Source: Pseudomonas sp. CROZ-RG-20F-R04-15 (GTDB taxonomy: Bacteria; Pseudomonadota; Gammaproteobacteria; Pseudomonadales; Pseudomonadaceae). Taken from it: 64,000 nt of DNA. Positions 1-8,000 of the stretch are shown in pieces. The DNA lies in assembly GCF_022662375.1 (NCBI RefSeq), contig NZ_JAKNQL010000003.1, positions 124,001 to 188,000 of the forward strand, given 5' to 3'. The notes beneath the pieces were generated by a model. That model searched no databases, had not been told where the DNA came from, and saw nothing but the letters and a program-made list of their open reading frames with translations. A program made the position numbers and the translations under genes. Positions within the stretch are counted from its first letter, which is position 1; every line of letters begins with the position of its first letter.

Positions 1-2169
1 GATCAGCTGCGCGGCGTTGACTGTCAGCGTCGCTTCACTGCTGACTTTGCCCTGAGCGTTATCGAAAGCATCGTCGATGGTCAACTGCATGGCCTGCTGG
101 CTGCGCAATTCCCCGCCGTTGTTGGCCAGCGTGCGCGCGTGCAGCGTGAACCGCGTGGCCGCATCGATCAGACCCTTGTTGCGGTTGAGCACTTGATCAA
201 CCGTCAGCGTCGCTGACTTGCTGGCGAAAACCTTGCCGCCGTCGCTGTTGTCGAGCTTTTTGCCGGTGAGCAGCAGGTCGCTGTTGGTGCTGATTTCGCC
301 ACCGCGATTATCCAGCTCAGCGACCGTCAGGGTCATGGCGCTGGTCGAACCGAGCAGGCCATTCTGACGGTTATCGAGTTGATCGGCGTTGAGTTTGAGC
401 ACGCCGGTGGCGATCAACTTGCCTTTCTGGTTGTTGACGTTTTGCGCCTGAACGCTGACATCCGACTTGCCAACGAGGTTGCCGCTGCGGTTGTCCAGAG
501 ACTTGGCGGTGAGCGTGAGTTGGCCGTCGGCAATCACCGTACCGAGCTGGTTATCCAGGGTCTGGTCGGCAGTCAGCTGCAACGCGCTGCGGCCGCTGAT
601 CAAGCCTGCCTGGTTGAACAGTGTGCCGGCGGAAACGCTTGTTGCGCCTTTGGCGGTGATCGCACCTTTGTCGCGGTTGTCGAGCAAGCCATCGACGCGC
701 ACCGTCAGCCCGCTATCGCTGACCAATGAACCGGCACCGCGGTTATCGAGACTGGCCGCTTTGAGATTGACCATTGCACCGGAACCGAGCACGCCGCCAC
801 GGTTGTCCAGCGCCGCGCTGAGATCGATGTTCAAGCCCAGATCGCCGAGCATCCGGCCGTTGCGGTTGTCCAGAGCCCCACCGCCGATGGCAATGGCTTT
901 GGCGTTGAGCGTACCGTTCTGGTTGTTCAGGGTGGCGGCGTTGACCGTCAGATTGCGGCTGGCCAGCAAGCTCTTGCCGGTGTTGTCCAGATGCTGAGCG
1001 GTCAGGCTCAGATCGCCGCTGGCATTACGGCTGCCGTCGGCGTTGACGCCCGCTTCGATGGTGCCGGCGTTCGTCAGTCGACCACCAGCGCTGAGGCTGA
1101 TGCTGTCGCGGGCGGCGAGGGTCTGGCGGTTGGTCAGGTTGCCTTGAGTCTGCACATTGAGCGCGGTGCCTGCATAGATCGCACTTTGGGTATCGAGGCT
1201 GACGGCCTTGACGTTGACGGCGCCAGTGGCCGAGGTTTCTGCGAGGCTCAACTGGCCGTTGGCATCGAGCTGAATATCGCCGCCGCTGGCAATCAGTTTG
1301 CCGTCGAGCTTCACCCCGACGCCGGCCTCGGTGCCGACCAGTTTGATCGCGCCGGCATACATGCCGCCGAGGGCCGAAGAGTCGATCGCCAGTTGTGGTT
1401 TGCCGCTGCCGTCGTCGGCGCGCGCGGTGGCGTTAAGGGTTTGTGCGTTGACGTCGTTGCGCCCGGCAACAATCGTCAGGTTCTGCGCCTGAATCTCGGC
1501 GTTGATCTTCGCGCTGCGGGTGATGATTTCGAAGCGGTCGACGTTGGTCGCGTTGAGTCCCGCGCCCTCGATGGCTACAGAACCCTGATCAACCTGAAAG
1601 CGATCCAGTCGGCCGTTGTCGAGCACCGGTTTACCGGTGGTCAACGTCACACGCGGTGAGTTGATGAAACCGCAACCATTACAGGTAATGCCATAAGGGT
1701 TGGCGACGATCACCCGCGCCGACTGGCCCGCCACTTCGGTGTAACCGCGCAACTGGCTCGGATTGCCGCTGATGACTTCGTTGAGAATTGCCTGCGCCGA
1801 ACCGCTGTTTTTCAGGTTCGGGTTGTCGATGATGTGCCCGCCCAACTGCGTGATCGTGTTCTGGGTCGAGCCGTTGTTGAGGATCAGTCCTTGCGCGCCG
1901 ACGTTGTAATCGTGGAACTGGTTATGCGACAGACCGCTGGCATTGGGCGTGGCGATGTTGATGATCGGCACACCGTTGCCGGCACGATCCAGCGAGGTAT
2001 TCGGATTGGCCACCACGATGCCGTCGGCCTGCGCCCACATCGGTTGCCAGAACATGACGTTCGCCAGCAGGAACGCCAGTCCGCGCTTGGGCATGCCCAG
2101 GAAACGTTCGTGGTTTTTTTCGGCAGCAGAAGGCTGACTGGCCAGAAGAGCCAGTTGAAGGACGTCCAT
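1..2169 (-). CDS. Second TpsA/CdiA-like filamentous hemagglutinin exoprotein, partial (C-terminus outside window)
   Basis: The frame is open for 723 codons from the ATG at 2169 to base 1, so the C-terminal part lies outside the window. The protein opens with a long signal peptide (hydrophobic LAFLLANVMFWQPMWAQA) and a TPS secretion domain with the NPNL and NPYGI hallmarks and a CNGC pair. Degenerate ~20-residue LDN..G..S hemagglutinin repeats follow. The first ~480 residues are nearly identical to the exoprotein at 15448-5021, including the secretion domain. It then lacks about 143 residues of repeats that the other copy has, and realigns. It probably uses the same TpsB transporter, because no second TpsB is seen in the window. 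It has its own promoter (see 2314-2363). Its toxin type cannot be judged here. Confidence 0.93.
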   Translation of the reverse strand, partial: MDVLQLALLASQPSAAEKNHERFLGMPKRGLAFLLANVMFWQPMWAQADGIVVANPNTSLDRAGNGVPIINIATPNASGLSHNQFHDYNVGAQGLILNNGSTQNTITQLGGHIIDNPNLKNSGSAQAILNEVISGNPSQLRGYTEVAGQSARVIVANPYGITCNGCGFINSPRVTLTTGKPVLDNGRLDRFQVDQGSVAIEGAGLNATNVDRFEIITRSAKINAEIQAQNLTIVAGRNDVNAQTLNATARADDGSGKPQLAIDSSALGGMYAGAIKLVGTEAGVGVKLDGKLIASGGDIQLDANGQLSLAETSATGAVNVKAVSLDTQSAIYAGTALNVQTQGNLTNRQTLAARDSISLSAGGRLTNAGTIEAGVNADGSRNASGDLSLTAQHLDNTGKSLLASRNLTVNAATLNNQNGTLNAKAIAIGGGALDNRNGRMLGDLGLNIDLSAALDNRGGVLGSGAMVNLKAASLDNRGAGSLVSDSGLTVRVDGLLDNRDKGAITAKGATSVSAGTLFNQAGLISGRSALQLTADQTLDNQLGTVIADGQLTLTAKSLDNRSGNLVGKSDVSVQAQNVNNQKGKLIATGVLKLNADQLDNRQNGLLGSTSAMTLTVAELDNRGGEISTNSDLLLTGKKLDNSDGGKVFASKSATLTVDQVLNRNKGLIDAATRFTLHARTLANNGGELRSQQAMQLTIDDAFDNAQGKVSSEATLTVNAAQLI

Positions 2170-2313
2170 ATCAGAATCTCGGGGCGGGCAACGGTCGGGG
2201 GGGAAATCCACGCAAAAACCGACCGGCAAGGCAGACGACGTCAGCGGATGCGATCGTTCAGGAAATAAGCGAATGTCACGTCGACGGCAGGCAGGCTAGG
2301 CGCGACGAAGCAG

Positions 2314-2363
2314 TGATATCAATATAGTGGCACTATTGTAGAGAGGCATAATTCTGGCGTCAA
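2314..2363 (-). promoter_or_regulatory. Promoter and operator-like block of the second tpsA
   Basis: On the minus strand TTGACG (2363-2358) and TACAAT (2340-2335) are separated by 17 bases, a near-consensus sigma70 promoter. It is flanked by imperfect inverted arms (2314-2325 and 2351-2362) whose start-to-start distance of 37 bases equals that of the blocks before tpsB and before the lipoprotein pair. This copy is the most diverged of the three (7 of 12 arm positions pair). The predicted start of transcription is near 2328. Confidence 0.75.
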
Positions 2364-2452
2364 TTAATGGATGAGACTCGTGCTTCACGATGCCTGAGCC
2401 CAATTGGCTGCCTGCCGAACGTTGCGTTCGGCTCAATAAAGGCTGGAGAAAT

Positions 2453-2498
2453 GGGGACAGGACACATTTTTTAACGTGGGCTGTCTCCATTTGTCCCC
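2453..2498. repeat. Locus palindrome R1 (degenerate)
   Basis: An imperfect inverted repeat beginning GGGGACAGGACACATTTT and ending in AACGTGGGCTGTCTCC and GTCCCC. It is the most diverged copy of the palindrome that recurs at about 3395, 4018 and 4604. It lies between the Sel1-like gene and the second tpsA promoter. Confidence 0.7.
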
Positions 2499-2599
2499 CT
2501 GCCTCCTTGACATGCTCAGCGACCCAACGGGCGGCGGGGTAGGCTTGGTTTATAGCCGTGGGAACCAAACGAACATCTGCGCCGACACCTGTTCATCTA

Positions 2600-3343
2600 T
2601 TACCCACCCAACGAATTACCGGTTTTAGCGTTTAGCCACATTATTGCTTCGGCGCATCCATTCTCGGCGGCTTTGTTGAGATACCTGAGCTGTTCTTCAT
2701 TAAGGTTTGGCGTCGACATTTGAACCGATAAGCGCATATAAAGGTTGGCGCGAAAGCTTCTTTCGTCTAGCGGTACGATCGTAAATAAAGATCGTCTATC
2801 GCTGAAGATATTACATGTCGGTAGCATTGTCGGTTGAGGGTAGTATTTTTTATAAATGGTTTCATTTTTAGGAAGGGCCTCGATGAGTGAGCGGAACCCA
2901 AGCGTTTTAACCTCATCGGAGCATTCGAAAAACATTAGTAATCCCGCCGGAGTAAATCCATTGCTCAAACTGGACCTCAGCAGGTTGCAGGTTTCTTCTT
3001 CGGAAAGTTGAACGATCGACGACATAAATACTAGACGATACTGCGCAGCTGGGTTGCCATCCTCAGCTGAGCGCTTGAGCAAAGGCATTCCTTCTTTTAA
3101 AAGCGCTTGCACTTCATCCTTATATTGTTGTTTCTTTTGTTCAGGGAATTTCTCGTTAATAGGTAACTGATCACGAGCAGCGTACAAATTGCTAGTCAGT
3201 TCATCAATTTTCACCAGGTAAGGTAGCGCCTTGAAGTACAGTGCTTCACTTTCTTCGGATATTTTAAAGTTGCTTGCGTTTGCGAGGGCTATAAAAAAAA
3301 CGGAAGCAATAGCGAAACATATCTTGATTGAAATTTTTAACAC
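2600..3343 (-). CDS. Exported Sel1-like repeat protein, candidate periplasmic immunity or accessory protein
   Basis: A 247-residue protein begins with an N-terminal signal peptide (hydrophobic stretch ~9-22, cleavage probably after ANA). Two segments resemble Sel1/TPR-like repeats: residues ~85-105 (MPLLKRSAEDGNPAAQYRL) and ~225-240 (LNKAAENGCAEAIMWL). The start is GTG at 3343, preceded by AAGGAC about 8 bases upstream. It is the last gene before the second tpsA, has palindromes on both sides, and is AT-richer than its surroundings, which suggests acquisition. Orphan immunity genes are typical at this position in CDI loci, and exported Sel1-like proteins are known among toxin-antagonist proteins, but the function here is inference. 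It could also be an unrelated cargo gene. Confidence 0.8.
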   Translation of the reverse strand: MLKISIKICFAIASVFFIALANASNFKISEESEALYFKALPYLVKIDELTSNLYAARDQLPINEKFPEQKKQQYKDEVQALLKEGMPLLKRSAEDGNPAAQYRLVFMSSIVQLSEEETCNLLRSSLSNGFTPAGLLMFFECSDEVKTLGFRSLIEALPKNETIYKKYYPQPTMLPTCNIFSDRRSLFTIVPLDERSFRANLYMRLSVQMSTPNLNEEQLRYLNKAAENGCAEAIMWLNAKTGNSLGG

Positions 3344-3394
3344 TTAAAACGTCCTTTTTCACTTTCGTTAAGATTAAAGGCAAAATGGGTGAAA

Positions 3395-3443
3395 CGGGGG
3401 ATAGACCACGTTTTCGGAGTGCTTCTGAACATGCTCTGCCCCC
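3395..3443. repeat. Locus palindrome R2
   Basis: An imperfect inverted repeat: GGGGGATAGACCACGTTT on the left, TTCGGAGTGCTT in the loop, and an AACATGCTCTGCCCCC arm on the right. It shares arm and loop sequence with the better-conserved copies at 4018-4065 and 4604-4651. It separates the acidic immunity-like gene from the Sel1-like gene. Confidence 0.8.
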
Positions 3444-3491
3444 ATTCGAGCCAGGAAGCGTTTGATAATAAGAAAAACTCGTCAGCTCGCT

Positions 3492-3958
3492 TTACTTCAG
3501 CGGCCCCAACACGTCATTGGTGAAAAATCGTGTATTCTCCTCCGAGGCTGGCTCCATTCCAAAGTAGCAATTACCAAACTCGAATTTCTTGGCCACTTCC
3601 TTCGAGAACGCAAAAAAAGCACCAACACCATCGACATCCGCCAACCCGTCATCATCCTCATCAAAACTAATATCAAGATCAAAACCACCTTGATACTTAA
3701 GAATTCGAATGAGTGCCGAGTTTACGCTCACATCTATAAACTTCAGACTTCGAACATTGATAAGTACACTCACTGCGCCATTGAAATCAAGTGCGGCGTC
3801 GACAGCATCAAGCTCAAGCTTCCCATCGTTCCAGACTGAAAAAACCTCTGAACACTCAGCGCCGATTACTGAGGCTGCATTGGTAATAACTGTTTCCAAC
3901 AAGGGCAAACCACATTCTGTTTGACGTTCTCAAATACGATGTCTAATAGCCCAGCCAT
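3492..3958 (-). pseudogene. Acidic immunity-like gene, probably frameshifted near its 5' end
   Basis: The main frame gives 138 residues from a TTG at 3908 with no good ribosome site. The protein is acidic (a run FDEDDDGLADVDG near residue 80) and soluble, with no signal peptide. Just upstream, ATG at 3958 has a strong GAAGGAGG site and encodes MAGLLDIVFENVKQNVVCP in another frame. One missing base in the CCCTTG stretch near 3902-3906 would join the two into a ~157-residue protein. I read this as a one-base deletion in an orphan immunity gene. If the deletion is a sequencing error the gene is intact. An acidic soluble immunity protein would suit a nuclease-type toxin, but no such toxin is adjacent. 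I recognise no family. Confidence 0.6.
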
Positions 3959-3995
3959 GGTGCCCTCCTTCAATCAACGGACCCTTTGAAGAGTT

Positions 3996-4022
3996 GAACG
4001 GGTAGAACGGGTAGAACGGGGA
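3996..4022 (+). repeat. Three tandem 9-bp units
   Basis: GAACGGGTA occurs twice in tandem, followed by GAACGGGGA, running directly into the left arm of palindrome R3. It looks like slippage at the edge of the element. Confidence 0.75.
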
Positions 4023-4065
4023 CAGACCACGTTTTCGGAGTACTTTCTAAACGTGGTCTGTCCCC
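4018..4065. repeat. Locus palindrome R3 (perfect 17-bp arms)
   Basis: The left arm GGGGACAGACCACGTTT (4018-4034) and right arm (4049-4065) are perfect reverse complements around a 14-base loop. This is the best-preserved copy. It separates the second membrane immunity-like gene from the acidic immunity-like gene. Confidence 0.95.
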
Positions 4066-4090
4066 ATTTATCCACAGAGAAGAAAGCTGG

Positions 4091-4357
4091 TTAACCACCA
4101 TGCTTGTTCTGTTGCCTGGCTTTCCATATCCCGTGGATCGTTTTGATCACCAGGTAAACCACTGCCGCCATCGCGTAGGCTCCAGCACCTTTCAGTACAC
4201 GCCATACGCTCTCATAACTGTACAACCAGACTCCGTCTTTCAGAAAAACGAAAATCGCACCGCACAACACGGAGACTAAACCCACTGCAACAAACAGCAG
4301 ATAACAGAGGCTGGAAGCCAGAAGAAAGGTTCCCACTCCTATTTTTTTTGGACTCAC
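4091..4357 (-). CDS. Small membrane protein, candidate orphan CDI immunity protein
   Basis: An 88-residue protein with two or three predicted membrane helices (about residues 9-38 and 58-74) and a basic C-terminal tail (KARQQNKHGG). The start is GTG at 4357, whose GTGA overlaps the TGA of the upstream toxin-tail remnant. This 4-base overlap is the coupling expected of a cdiA-CT/cdiI pair. I recognise no family. The position, size and membrane character parallel the immunity gene at 5021-4719, so I infer protection against a membrane-acting effector whose tail is now the broken remnant just upstream. Confidence 0.75.
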   Translation of the reverse strand: MSPKKIGVGTFLLASSLCYLLFVAVGLVSVLCGAIFVFLKDGVWLYSYESVWRVLKGAGAYAMAAVVYLVIKTIHGIWKARQQNKHGG

Positions 4358-4360
4358 TTT

Positions 4361-4597
4361 TTACCCACCACAGTTTGAATCCAGTCTGAAAGCGCTTCAG
4401 ATCCATAAGAACCGCCCATGTTGCCCAAAACCGATGATGTGGATTCCCGCACAATGGGTTTCAACATATTCGAGATCACGGGTCCCCCTTAGAAAACCGA
4501 GAGTTGTGCCGGCAACTGATCCTACTACTGGAGGGATCGAATCCTCCCCCTTTATCACGCTACCTGTCAGAGAGCCGCCGCCCCCTGCAGTCTGGGG
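4361..4597 (-). pseudogene. Displaced exoprotein toxin-tail remnant with frameshift (orphan cdiA-CT)
   Basis: Read from 4597 downward, one frame encodes GGGGSLTGSVIKGEDSIPP, VVGSVAGTTLGFLR. After the five-G run at 4488-4484 the coding potential moves to another frame (SNMLKPIVRESTSSVLGNMG, then ALSDWIQTVVGKK and TGA at 4363-4361). Removing one G restores a continuous ~78-residue Gly/Ser/Val-rich tail. It has no start codon or ribosome site of its own and begins just inside palindrome R4, as expected of an effector C-terminus left behind when an exoprotein gene was replaced. Its composition resembles glycine-rich hydrophobic tails of large adhesins. Toxicity cannot be inferred. Confidence 0.6.
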
Positions 4598-4603
4598 TAA
4601 AAC

Positions 4604-4651
4604 GGGGACAGACCATGTTTTCGGAGTGCTTTCTAAACGTGGTCTGTCCTC
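4604..4651. repeat. Locus palindrome R4, with an extra half-site to 4698
   Basis: The arms at 4604-4620 and 4635-4651 pair with two mismatches around a 14-base loop identical in layout to R3. A further half-element (ACGGGGACAGCCCATTTA) follows at 4681-4698. It lies between the first immunity gene and the toxin-tail remnant, at the boundary of the displaced module. Confidence 0.9.
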
Positions 4652-4718
4652 ATTTGTTCCCTGCAATTTCCGGGAGATAAACGGGGACAGCCCATTTACC
4701 TCTTCAAAAGCACATCGC

Positions 4719-5021
4719 TTAAAACCCCAAAAAAAACACGATCATATAAAGGCCGAATGCAAATGACGCCAACAGCGCACGCCACTCCGGATTTGAACTC
4801 TTCCCCAAACTACTGGGACCTATGGCAATTCGACGGCCGCACAAGTAGTTCCATACGCCCTGACCAAACAAAATCTGAACAACGACCATTGTAAAAAAAC
4901 GCTTGAAGCTTCCATCAAATCTCAGCACCGCGTTAGCAAAACTGGCACCCAACAAAATCAGACCTACACAGTTGGGATATTTGAATAAAAGCCCCACCAA
5001 AAAACTCATACGCCCGGGCAT
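4719..5021 (-). CDS. Small polytopic membrane protein, probable cognate CDI immunity protein
   Basis: A 100-residue protein with three predicted membrane helices (about residues 12-30, 42-60 and 82-99). Its ATG at 5021 shares one base with the TAA of the exoprotein gene (TAATG), and AAAGGGGGAG sits 5 bases upstream, so it is translationally coupled to the effector. In CDI systems the gene directly after cdiA encodes the immunity protein. Membrane-embedded immunity proteins are known for effectors that act at the inner membrane, such as the EC93 pore-former/ionophore type. I recognise no specific family. An alternative start at Met5 lacks a well-placed ribosome site. Confidence 0.85.
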   Translation of the reverse strand: MPGRMSFLVGLLFKYPNCVGLILLGASFANAVLRFDGSFKRFFTMVVVQILFGQGVWNYLCGRRIAIGPSSLGKSSNPEWRALLASFAFGLYMIVFFLGF

Positions 5022-8000
5022 TAAAACTCCCCCTTTGCCAACTTATCCCAAACTTTTGCCAGCCCCAAAGCGTTTGATATTCTGCCTGCCGTGATTTCAT
5101 CCACGCCTTTCGATCTCGCGTAACGTTCAAATCCGATACTTAACACAGTACTTGTCACAGCGGTGACTGTTTCGTCATTGAGATAGCCCGCAAGTAGTGA
5201 AGCTGCCATTGATGTATTTGACATGGTCACCGAGATACCTGCAGGGGTAAAAATCGCCAGGAGCGAGGTAAGGTCCGAGACATCGCTGGCCATCTTCACA
5301 TTCGCTGCCCGGATCCATTTGAGCGTATTGATATCGCTTAAATCAATGTTCGCTCCGGACGCAATGCATTCTGCAGTAGCACACGACTGAAATTTCGGAG
5401 TATAGAGCTTTCCGTCGATAGCTATCGGCACTCTGTAGCCACCGTCTTCGTCCAGAGGATAGCCAGTCAAAGCGTCTCGTTTACCCGGTCCGCTCGGTGT
5501 CTTCGACCAATCATGCTTGTCATTCAAAGAGCCGAATCCTGTCTCGGCCGATAGTGCCCATGAGTACGCACCAGTACTTTCTTTGATAAAGGCAATAATG
5601 TCTCTATCAGCAGGTGCAAAGTTCTGCAAATACATGCCATTGCCCAAATCAATCCAATTGCCACCGGTATCGTAGATCCCGCCGCTTGGCACGACTATGT
5701 CTGTTGCGGCCGTGATATTAGTGCCATTGACAGAGGACAATCTCAGTTGTGCTTCAATCTGCTCAACCGTGTATTTGCCACCACTACGCGCGGCCAATTG
5801 GGCAGCAAGGTCCTTGTCTTCCTTGTGTAATTGACGGTTGAACTGCGTAGCAAACTTTGTGACCCAGGCGGCATTCGCCAATGTGTTTGCAGTGACATTC
5901 TCTTGAACCGAGCCGGCCAGAACTCCAATGATTTGAGAACTCATCGTCAGGAGATTCGGATTGCCTTTAACCAGATTATCCAGGTAACCAATCAATGCTT
6001 CGTTTGCACCGGCGGCAAGCGCACCCGTCGCAAAATCACCTCCGGTCGCCTCGGCAAGGAGCCCTCCTACCATTGCGTGAATGACAACCTTTGTCGCAGA
6101 TCCGTCATCGATGACATCTTTGGTGAGATCACCTACAAGATTGAAACTGACTGCCGCCAATGTATTGAACAACGCAGTTTTCAGTACATCGCTGACATTT
6201 GCATCGCCACCCAGAGCCTTGGTTATCAGTGCAGACGTACCGCCCTGCAATACTTGACTTCCAGCGAATTGCCCCACACCCGTCCAAGTGGTCAATGGCG
6301 GTGATATCACTTTGTTGGTAACTGGATCGACTTTTATGCCTGTCAGGTCATTCAAATAGGCAGAGGTCAACCCTGCGGTGAGACCGGAAATAACGTATCC
6401 CTGCAGAGCGTCGGAGGAAGTAACGTCAGCAAATACCGCTCCAAGATTGCCACCATTATTGATAAAGCTGACCGACGCATTTGTTGCCGCACCGGAAGCA
6501 ACGGCAGCAATACCAGCTGCCCAAGCCGTTCCAACTGTTCCGCTCAAGGCACCGAGAACCGCCGGTCCAACCACTGCGGCCATGACGATCGCGATGATCA
6601 TTTGCGAAGCCGGACCGAGACCTGAATTGTCGTATTTGAACGACTCGTGAATTTCTTTGACCAGCCGCCAGTCGACGTCACCCCGTGCTTCAGCATCTTT
6701 CAACCAGGCCAGTTGCGGATCAGCCTTGACCATTGTGTCGATGGTTTGACTAACGGATTGCTGGTTGACGTCCTTGATATCGATCTTCAGTCCTTCAACT
6801 GCTTTGATCGTGATTATCCCGCCTGCCGTCATATGGGTCTGACGCAGCGTTTCATCGGTATTACCCTTACCTTTCGATGACACCCATGCCGCGTTATTGT
6901 TGGTTTTCTCGTGGCTTTCCTGATGCAGGTCTTTCACACCTTCAAATGTAATGGAGCCACCGCTGTCCAGAATGATGTTCTTGCCACTTTCAAGTTCCGC
7001 CACTTGATACAGCTGGTCGCCCTTACTTTTCAGGGTCAGGTCACCTCCAGCCGAGATTTCGCTGCCAATATGAGTATTCTTGGTCACTTCGTCACGTTTG
7101 GTTTGAAGCTTGCCGAAACTACCCTTTTTCTTCTTGTCATAGAGCGAATAGTCAGAGTCTTGCAATGCAAGTATTTCGAGTTTGTCGCCTGCCGCCAAAT
7201 AGGCTTCGTCACCTGCGGTAACCCGACTGGAGATCACGCTGAGGTCATTGCCTGCGTCCAGCTTGACGTCGCCACCTGCCGAAACCCCGGACATGACCTG
7301 GCTGACATGATCTTCCTGACGGGTGACTTTTTTGTTTTTGGACAGTGAGTGTTCTTCATCCGCAGCCGACGTGATGACGATATCGCCGACTGCCTTCATC
7401 GTCACATCACGTTTGGCATCGATTTGACTGGCAATGACATTGATATCGCGTTTGGCATCAGCTTTGAAATCGCCTCCAGCATCAATTTCAGCGCCCAATT
7501 GGGTCACATCGCTGCTGTTGTGCTTCGCGTCCTGGTAAACACTATTGGATACTTGCACCGAGGATATATTCAAGTCACGAGCGGCATTCAGCACCATGTC
7601 GCGACCACTTTGCATGACACCACCAAGAATGTTGATGTCCTGAGCAGCTTTAACAGTAAGGTTATTCGAGGCTTCGATTCTTGCAGCGTTATCGGCATAG
7701 TCATGCATCTGAATGCCAAATCGGGTGGCATTGGCAGAAGTCGTTATCGTCCGGGTGTTAAGCACGTCCCCTTTGAGGGTGGTCAGGCTGACATCGCGAC
7801 CTGTAATAATCCCTCCAGACTTGTTGACGATGTCATTGGTCGCCAATAGATCCAGACGATTACCTGCCTCAATCAACCCGCTGCTGACCAGATCCTTACC
7901 CGCCGTCGCCAACAGATTATTCGTGGCCTTCAACGTACCGACGTTATCGAGGTTTTCACCCGCAATCAACGTCACATCACTACCGGCAATCAACGCCCCG

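Larger units (their letters stand above)
2170..2599. other. Noncoding leader and spacer upstream of the second tpsA
   Basis: I see no convincing gene in these 430 bases. They hold the sigma70-like promoter for the second tpsA, about 160 bases of untranslated leader (2170-2328), and one degenerate copy of the locus-specific palindrome (about 2453-2498). A 90-codon open frame on the minus strand reads through the palindrome and the promoter and has no ribosome site, so I do not call it. Confidence 0.7.

Noticed and set aside
379..1659. Open frames of 116-222 codons on the plus strand across the second tpsA
   Set aside because: They are mirror frames of the repetitive GC-rich tpsA coding strand and recur at 10-14.8 kb opposite the other copy.
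2296..2568. 90-codon minus-strand frame between the Sel1-like gene and the second tpsA
   Set aside because: It reads through a palindrome and the promoter block and lacks a ribosome site.
4397..4666. 89-codon minus-strand frame across palindrome R4
   Set aside because: Its first third is translated palindrome and its last part is out of frame with the likely toxin tail. Only the middle is kept, within the pseudogene call.
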